Below are positions 59,095 to 64,000 of a stretch of DNA of 64,000 nucleotides, piece by piece. Position 1 is the stretch's first letter, and each line of letters opens with the position of its first letter. The notes beneath the pieces are model-generated. The model saw only the letters and a list, made by a program, of their open reading frames with translations, was not told the DNA's origin and made no database searches. Source of the stretch: Ereboglobus sp. (GTDB taxonomy: Bacteria > Verrucomicrobiota > Verrucomicrobiia > Opitutales > Opitutaceae); the NCBI GenBank assembly GCA_029974595.1, contig JARKRC010000072.1, positions 1 to 64,000 on the forward strand, read 5' to 3'. The translations under genes and the position numbers were made by a program.

Positions 59095-60264
59095 ATGACG
59101 CCGAAGATCCTGCTCGTCTTTTTCACGCGCTTCGAGGAAAGCGCGCTCATGCTTGACGGCATTGCCCGCTATGTGCGCCTGCACAACGCATGGGACATGT
59201 TTTTGGACGATCAGGCGCGCGCGGAATCCGATGCCAAATGGCTTCGCCAGAACAAATGGAACGGCGTTATCAGCCGCCACGCCACGCCGGGCTTCGTCGC
59301 ACGCTGCCGCAAGCTGCGCATTCCGCTGGTCGATCTCAACGACACCCCGCCCATCGGGGGCATCCCCAAAATCCGCCCCGACAACCGCGCCATCGGCCAT
59401 CTGGGCGGCGAGCATTTTTTGGAACGCGGACACAGGTATTTTGCGTTTTGCGGATTCCGCAACGAAGGCTGGGCGTGCGAACGGCGCGACGGTTTTGTCG
59501 AGGCCGTCAACCTTGCCGGGCACAACGCCGCGGTGTTCGATGTCGGTTATCCCGGCAAGCTCACTCCGGCGTGGGACGCGGAACAAACCCGCGCGCTCAC
59601 AAAATGGCTGCTCGCGCTACCCAAGCCCGTCGGCGTGATGGCGTGCAACGACCTCCGCGCCCTGCAAGTCACGCACGCCGCCAAAGCCGCCGGCCTGCTT
59701 GTGCCCGAGGAGGTCGCCGTGCTCGGCGCCAACAACGACAGGCGCCGCTGCGAGCTCGCCTCGCCCCCGCTCTCCAGCATCGCATCAAACGCCGAGCAAT
59801 CCGGCTACCAGGCCGCGCACACGCTCTCGCTCCTCATCGCCGGCGAAAAAATCGACAACATGGACGCGCGCATCGACCCCATCGGCGTGATAACGCGCCT
59901 CTCGACCGACATCCTCGCGATCGAGGACCGCCATGTCGCCGCCGCGCTCAGCCTCATCCGGCAGCAGGCGTGCCGCGGACTCACGGTTGACGAAGTGCTC
60001 AAGCATGTGTCGGCCTCGCGCAGCCAATTGGAAAAACGTTTCCGCCGCTGCTTCGGACGCTCCCCGCAAGTGGAAATCCGCCGCACGCAAGTCGCAAAAA
60101 TCAAGGAGCTCCTTTTCGAAACCGACTACCCGCTCAAGGTCATCGCCGACCTGGCCGGCTTCGAGCACATCGCCTACATGAGTGTGGTCTTCAAGCGATT
60201 CACCGGCATGTCGCCGGGCGCATACCGCGACCACATGCGCCTCAAAACCGTCGCGACAAACTGA
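59095..60264 (+). CDS. XylR-type transcriptional regulator (LacI-like sensor plus AraC HTH)
   Basis: I chose MTPKILLVFF; a frame 30 residues longer has no family match. The 389-residue regulator has a sensor domain (about 1-275: FTRFEESALMLDGIARY, HLGGEHFLERGHRYFAFCG, GVMACNDLRALQV, EVAVLGANNDRRRCEL) and an AraC domain (about 285-389: LTVDEVLKHVSASRSQLEKR and IADLAGFEHIAYMSVVFKR). It has the same layout as the regulator at 39-40 kb but differs widely in sequence. Divergent from the GPH transporter and followed by GH130 on the same strand, it likely controls both. Confidence 0.92.
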   Translation: MTPKILLVFFTRFEESALMLDGIARYVRLHNAWDMFLDDQARAESDAKWLRQNKWNGVISRHATPGFVARCRKLRIPLVDLNDTPPIGGIPKIRPDNRAIGHLGGEHFLERGHRYFAFCGFRNEGWACERRDGFVEAVNLAGHNAAVFDVGYPGKLTPAWDAEQTRALTKWLLALPKPVGVMACNDLRALQVTHAAKAAGLLVPEEVAVLGANNDRRRCELASPPLSSIASNAEQSGYQAAHTLSLLIAGEKIDNMDARIDPIGVITRLSTDILAIEDRHVAAALSLIRQQACRGLTVDEVLKHVSASRSQLEKRFRRCFGRSPQVEIRRTQVAKIKELLFETDYPLKVIADLAGFEHIAYMSVVFKRFTGMSPGAYRDHMRLKTVATN

Positions 60265-60459
60265 CCCGGTGCACATCCGGACAGGCTGGCAAAGCATCTA
60301 AAACGCAAACGGCTCGATCAAATCGACGCCACGCTGCGCGCATGGCAGGATGCGCGTGTTATTTGCAGCATGCGCAGTCGCATCAACCCTCGCCCGCATC
60401 CGCCTCCGGCCCTGCGCCGCGCATCTTCGTCTCTCAATTTTGCAAACATCGATTTCTCC

Positions 60460-61443
60460 ATGAAACTAACCATCAAGGCACCCGCCCTTCCCAACATTCC
60501 CTGGCAGCCGCGCCCCGCCGGCAACGAAGACCTCGTCTGGCGCTACGACGCCAACCCGGTCATCGGACGCCGCCCGCTCCCGCGCGTCACCGGCATCTAC
60601 AACAGCGCCGTCGTGCCCTTCAAAGGCAGGTTCGCCGGCGTCTTCCGCACCGAAGGCATGGACCGCATGCCGCACCTCCACGTCGGGCACAGCGCCGACG
60701 GCATCAACTGGACTTTCAATCCCAAGCGCATCGACTTCGTCAACAAAGACCCTGAAATCACGCGCCACGAATACGCCTACGACCCGCGCGTCACGCCCAT
60801 CGACGGCACCTACTACGTCACCTGGTGCAACGGCTATCACGGCCCGACCATCGGCGTCGCCACCACGAAGGATTTCAAAAAGTTTCACCAACTCGAAAAC
60901 GCCTTCCTCCCCTACAACCGCAACGGCGTCCTCTTCCCGCGCAAGATCAACGGCAAGTTTGCCATGCTCTCGCGTCCCAGCGACACCGGTCACACGCCCT
61001 TCGGCGACATTTTTTATAGCGAGTCGCCCGACATGACCTATTGGGGCAGACACCGCCACATCATGAGCAAGGGCGACGAATGGTGGCAGGGCACCAAAAT
61101 CGGCGCGGGCCCGTCGCCCATCGAGACAAACGAAGGCTGGCTGCTCTTCTACCACGGCGTCATCAACACCTGCAACGGCTTCGTCTATTCGATGGGCGCG
61201 GCGCTGCTCGATCTCGAAAAACCGTGGATGCTCCGCGCGCGCATGAAGGAATCCATCCTCACAGCCGAGGCGCCCTACGAACTCGCGGGGCTCGTCCCCG
61301 GCGTGTGCTTCCCGGTCGGCTGTCTCTGTGACGCGCCCACGGGCCGCCTGGCGATTTACTACGGCGCCGCCGACACCGTCTCCGCGCTCTGTTTCTGCGA
61401 CGCCGGCGAAATCGTCGAAAACATCCTCGCCGCCGGCGCATAG
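60460..61443 (+). CDS. GH130 family glycoside phosphorylase (beta-mannoside phosphorylase-like)
   Basis: The start MKLTIKAPAL removes a non-conserved leader of 30 residues. The 327-residue five-bladed propeller lacks a signal peptide and acts in the cytoplasm. YNSAVVPFKGRFAGVFR, DRMPHLHVGHSADG, the catalytic Asp in YAYDPRVTPIDGTYY, GRNGVLFPRKI-like NRNGVLFPRKI, and KIGAGPSPIETNEGWLLFYHG match GH130 enzymes that phosphorolyse beta-1,4-mannosides to mannose 1-phosphate. It follows a XylR-type regulator and precedes an esterase-like gene. The linkage (Man-Glc, Man-GlcNAc or Man-Man) cannot be settled by eye. Confidence 0.92.
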   Translation: MKLTIKAPALPNIPWQPRPAGNEDLVWRYDANPVIGRRPLPRVTGIYNSAVVPFKGRFAGVFRTEGMDRMPHLHVGHSADGINWTFNPKRIDFVNKDPEITRHEYAYDPRVTPIDGTYYVTWCNGYHGPTIGVATTKDFKKFHQLENAFLPYNRNGVLFPRKINGKFAMLSRPSDTGHTPFGDIFYSESPDMTYWGRHRHIMSKGDEWWQGTKIGAGPSPIETNEGWLLFYHGVINTCNGFVYSMGAALLDLEKPWMLRARMKESILTAEAPYELAGLVPGVCFPVGCLCDAPTGRLAIYYGAADTVSALCFCDAGEIVENILAAGA

Positions 61444-61501
61444 GTTTCGCGCCCGCAAACGCGCAGCCGCGGTCAACAAGCAGCGGCTGCGTTTCCATTT
61501 T

Positions 61502-63859
61502 ATGAACCTCCGACTGCTCTTCCGGCAAATCACCCTCGCCCTCATTGTCTTTGCGGCGGGAAGCGCGTTCGCAATTGCCGCGCCGCCACCAGCACACGGC
61601 AGCGCGCCCACGCTCGCAGCCACCTCGGAAAGCGTCGATGCGCTCCTCGCCCGTCCGGAACTTTCGGCTTATCGCGGCTGGTTGAAATATCTCCGCGCCG
61701 ACGCCGGGCAAACCGCCGCGCGCGAAGGCCCGCGCAGCAAAAACGCCGTCGAAAAACTGCATCGCCTCGCCGATTGGACTGCGAGCATCGCCGGAAATCC
61801 CAACATTCTCTCCGAGCTTCGCGGCCCGCAGGAATGGGCCTACGAATCCGCAGCCGACGGTTCCGGGCAGCCCTTTCGCATCAACATCCCCGCCGATCTT
61901 CCCGAGACAAATCCCGACCGGCGGCCGCTCGCGCTCAGCCTGCACGGTTACAGCCAGAGCCACAGTGAAAACACTGCGGGCTGGACCGCGCGCGCCAGCG
62001 GCGGCTTCGAAGTCGCCGTGCTCGGTCGCGCCCGCGGCGGCTGGTATCACGCGCTCTCCGAAGCCGACGTGCTCGGCGTCCTAGATTACGTGCTCGCTCA
62101 CTGGCCGGTCGATCCCGCGCGCGTCCACATCGGCGGCGCAAGCATGGGCGGCCAGGGCGCGCTTCGCATCGCCGCGCGCCATCCGCACCGCTTTGCGTCA
62201 GCATTCACGCAATGCGCCAATTTCATGCAGCAGCCCGAGCGCAACCTGCTCGCCATTCCGCTCTATGCCACGCACAGCCGCGACGACTACGTTGTGCCCA
62301 TCATCGAAAACCTCGCCACGCACAACGCGCTGCGAGACGCGGGCGGCCAAAACATTTTTGACGAAACCGACGGCCTCGGCCACGCCGCATGGAACTACGC
62401 CGAAGGCAACCGCCGCGCCCATGCGTGGCGCGACACATGCCGCCTGCCCGCTTCGCGCGCAATCACACGCCTCGACCACACGGCGCTCGACGGCGGCGCG
62501 CGCCGCGCATGGTGGGCCGAAATCATCCAATGGGGCGACGCCCCGCGTCCCGCGCGCTTCATCATCAATGCCGCCGCGGGCAACCGCCTCCACGTCACGC
62601 TCGAAAACATCAACGCCCTGCGCCTCGACCTCGCCGCCTCGCCCGCCGACCGCGGGCAACCGCTTGAAATAATCATCGACGGCAAATCCATGCTCACGCT
62701 CTCCGGGACAATCCCCGAAGCGCTCACACTCTCAAAAGACGAATCGAACGCATGGACGTCTGCTCCTGCCTCGACTGAAACTCTCGCCCTTCCGTCCCAC
62801 ACTCCCGGCGGCGCCGCGCAACTTTACGATGGCACGCCGCTCCTCATCGTCTATGGCACGCGCGGCGATGCAGCCGCCAACAAAGCCATGCGCGCCGCCG
62901 CAATCGCCGCGAGCAAAAGCCCCAATCCTTCGTGGGCGCTTGATTCCGGCGAAAAATCCAAGGACGACGGCGTCCCGCATCACCAGAATCTTTACGGACG
63001 CCTCAATACCAAGGCCGACACCGATGTGACCGATGCCGACATCGACCGCTGCCATCTCGTCCTCATCGGAGACGCCGTGCAAAACGCGCTCGTCGCCCGC
63101 CTCGCCGAAAAACTCCCCGTGCGCCTCGACACCGCCGCGCAAAGCATCATCTGCAGCGACGGCCTCGCATTCCCCGCCGCGCGCCAGACCCTCGCGCTCA
63201 CACACTGCAACCCGCTTTCGCCCGCGCGCCTCATTTACTGGGTCGCCTCGACAGACGCCGCGGGCTATGCGCCCGGAGCCGTCGCGCCCGCGCTCGCCGC
63301 CTCATATTTCAATGCGTTCGACCTCGTCATCACGAGCGCGACCGGCGGACAGCTCACCGCCACCCGTACCTTCGATAGTCGCTGGAACTGGCACTCCGCC
63401 GCCGCCCGCGAAAAATCCCCGCCGCTCCCCGCGGCGCTCGAAGGACAAACCGCGCTCGCATGCGCCATTGCCGAATGCGCGCGCCGCGCCACCGGCGCCG
63501 ATTTTGCCGTTGCGGGCGACATGCTTCCGCTCGGCGCGAAGTCCGTCACATCCGGCGTTACGCGCGTCTCCGACATCGTTAATCTTTTTTATTATGAGCG
63601 CATCGCCGTCATGCGCATGACCGGCGCGGAACTCCTCGCGCTCGACGCCAGGCTCGGCGCGCCCGCTCCCGGCGGCGAATGGCAAAGCCTGCATCCGCGC
63701 CCTGTCTCCGCGCGCATTGAGCGCGACCGTGCCTACGAAATCGCCGTCCCCTACCGCATCATCAAACCGCTCGTCCGCGCCGCGCACATCGCGCCGAAGG
63801 ATTGCCGGCTCGCCGCGCCGCAGCTCGCCCATGCGATTGAGCGACACCTGACTCGCTAA
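61502..63859 (+). CDS. Secreted alpha/beta hydrolase (esterase) fused to a 5'-nucleotidase-C-like tail
   Basis: I chose MNLRLLFRQI because it starts a signal peptide (to about residue 27). Of 785 residues, 120-320 form an alpha/beta hydrolase with LALSLHGYSQS (oxyanion), the nucleophile Ser214 in GGASMGGQGA, SRDDYVVP and a His in DGLGHAAW. A middle region (about 410-580) includes VLIGDAVQNALVARLAEKLP and HCNPLSPARLIYW, as in large planctomycete/verrucomicrobial esterases. From about 600, ATGADFAVAGDML, DIVNLFYYERIAVMRMTGAE and YEIAVPYRIIKP resemble the 5'-nucleotidase C-terminal domain. The fusion is uncommon. It probably deacylates the glycan used by this locus. Confidence 0.75.
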   Translation: MNLRLLFRQITLALIVFAAGSAFAIAAPPPAHGSAPTLAATSESVDALLARPELSAYRGWLKYLRADAGQTAAREGPRSKNAVEKLHRLADWTASIAGNPNILSELRGPQEWAYESAADGSGQPFRINIPADLPETNPDRRPLALSLHGYSQSHSENTAGWTARASGGFEVAVLGRARGGWYHALSEADVLGVLDYVLAHWPVDPARVHIGGASMGGQGALRIAARHPHRFASAFTQCANFMQQPERNLLAIPLYATHSRDDYVVPIIENLATHNALRDAGGQNIFDETDGLGHAAWNYAEGNRRAHAWRDTCRLPASRAITRLDHTALDGGARRAWWAEIIQWGDAPRPARFIINAAAGNRLHVTLENINALRLDLAASPADRGQPLEIIIDGKSMLTLSGTIPEALTLSKDESNAWTSAPASTETLALPSHTPGGAAQLYDGTPLLIVYGTRGDAAANKAMRAAAIAASKSPNPSWALDSGEKSKDDGVPHHQNLYGRLNTKADTDVTDADIDRCHLVLIGDAVQNALVARLAEKLPVRLDTAAQSIICSDGLAFPAARQTLALTHCNPLSPARLIYWVASTDAAGYAPGAVAPALAASYFNAFDLVITSATGGQLTATRTFDSRWNWHSAAAREKSPPLPAALEGQTALACAIAECARRATGADFAVAGDMLPLGAKSVTSGVTRVSDIVNLFYYERIAVMRMTGAELLALDARLGAPAPGGEWQSLHPRPVSARIERDRAYEIAVPYRIIKPLVRAAHIAPKDCRLAAPQLAHAIERHLTR

Positions 63860-63890
63860 AACGCCCCGTCGCCGTCATCATTTTCCCATC

Positions 63891-64000
63891 ATGAATCGCA
63901 AGCAGTTCATCAAACTCGCCGCCACCGCCGCCGCCGCTCCCGCACTCATTCGTGCCGCCGCTTCCCGGAACGCCGGAGCCCGGCCCGCCGCCGCCGATTC
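63891..64000 (+). CDS. N-terminal start of an exported protein with Tat-like signal, cut by window edge
   Basis: Only 36 residues are visible. NRKQFIKLAATAAAAPAL resembles a twin-arginine signal (a single Arg-Lys pair, then a hydrophobic Ala-rich stretch). Such leaders are common on verrucomicrobial sulfatases, oxidoreductases and sugar isomerases. The start codon is 31 bases after the esterase stop, so it is likely in the same operon. Confidence 0.6.
   Translation, partial: MNRKQFIKLAATAAAAPALIRAAASRNAGARPAAAD

Noticed and set aside
1-64000. tRNA, rRNA and riboswitch genes
   Set aside because: By eye I found no cloverleaf with conserved T-arm, no rRNA-like sequence and no known riboswitch core; a covariance-model scan would be needed to be sure.

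Overview
The window looks like a chromosome segment from a verrucomicrobium of the Opitutaceae type. I infer this from a large TonB-dependent receptor with the N-terminal SPFEV...GF.A signature typical of that family, two XylR-type regulators (LacI-like sensor plus AraC domain), many secreted SGNH and glycoside-hydrolase-like proteins, weak Shine-Dalgarno sites, and GC-rich housekeeping genes with long antisense shadow frames. I saw no rRNA, tRNA or CRISPR array.

Region A (1-24 kb) is a co-directional minus-strand glycan-utilisation locus. In transcription order it holds a secreted beta-helix protein, a PfkB sugar kinase, an M55 D-aminopeptidase, an HpcH/HpaI aldolase, a sugar-phosphate isomerase/epimerase-like protein, a TonB-dependent receptor, a secreted TIM-barrel protein, a repeat-rich autotransporter, an SGNH-discoidin esterase-like protein, a secreted GH32/43-like propeller, an ACS-type MFS transporter, a YncE-like propeller, another SGNH hydrolase and a GH20 beta-hexosaminidase. 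It is visibly less GC-rich than the rest. It lies between an IS3 transposase tail (left edge) and an ISL3 transposase remnant (23.5 kb). A GntR/FCD regulator sits just beyond, on the plus strand, and is the obvious candidate regulator.

Region B (24-40 kb) is mixed: an OxyR-like LysR regulator divergent from a 62-residue membrane protein with an OxyR-box-like site between them, an arabinose/fucose-isomerase family enzyme, an XRE regulator with two tandem operators beside a small AT-rich DUF805 pair, transketolase, a Sel1 lipoprotein, MeaB, a PTS EIIA, two unknown exported proteins, an SGNH lipoprotein and an alkaline phosphatase with a long N-terminal extension.

Region C (39-52 kb) is a tightly packed plus-strand operon, divergent from a XylR-type regulator: GH50-like agarase-family enzyme, DUF6259 TIM-barrel protein, aldose 1-epimerase, galactonate-dehydratase-like enolase-superfamily enzyme, SDR dehydrogenase, MFS transporter, YdcF/DUF218 protein and a clan-A glycosidase. 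Four junctions are 4-base ATGA overlaps. Together these suggest depolymerisation of a galactose-containing polymer followed by oxidative, non-phosphorylative galactose catabolism.

Region D (52-57 kb) is housekeeping: scpA, a basic-tailed small protein, trxA and topB. Region E (57-64 kb) is a third sugar locus: a GPH-type transporter divergent from a second XylR-type regulator, then a GH130 phosphorylase, an alpha/beta-hydrolase fused to a 5'-nucleotidase-C-like tail, and the start of a Tat-like exported protein cut by the window edge.
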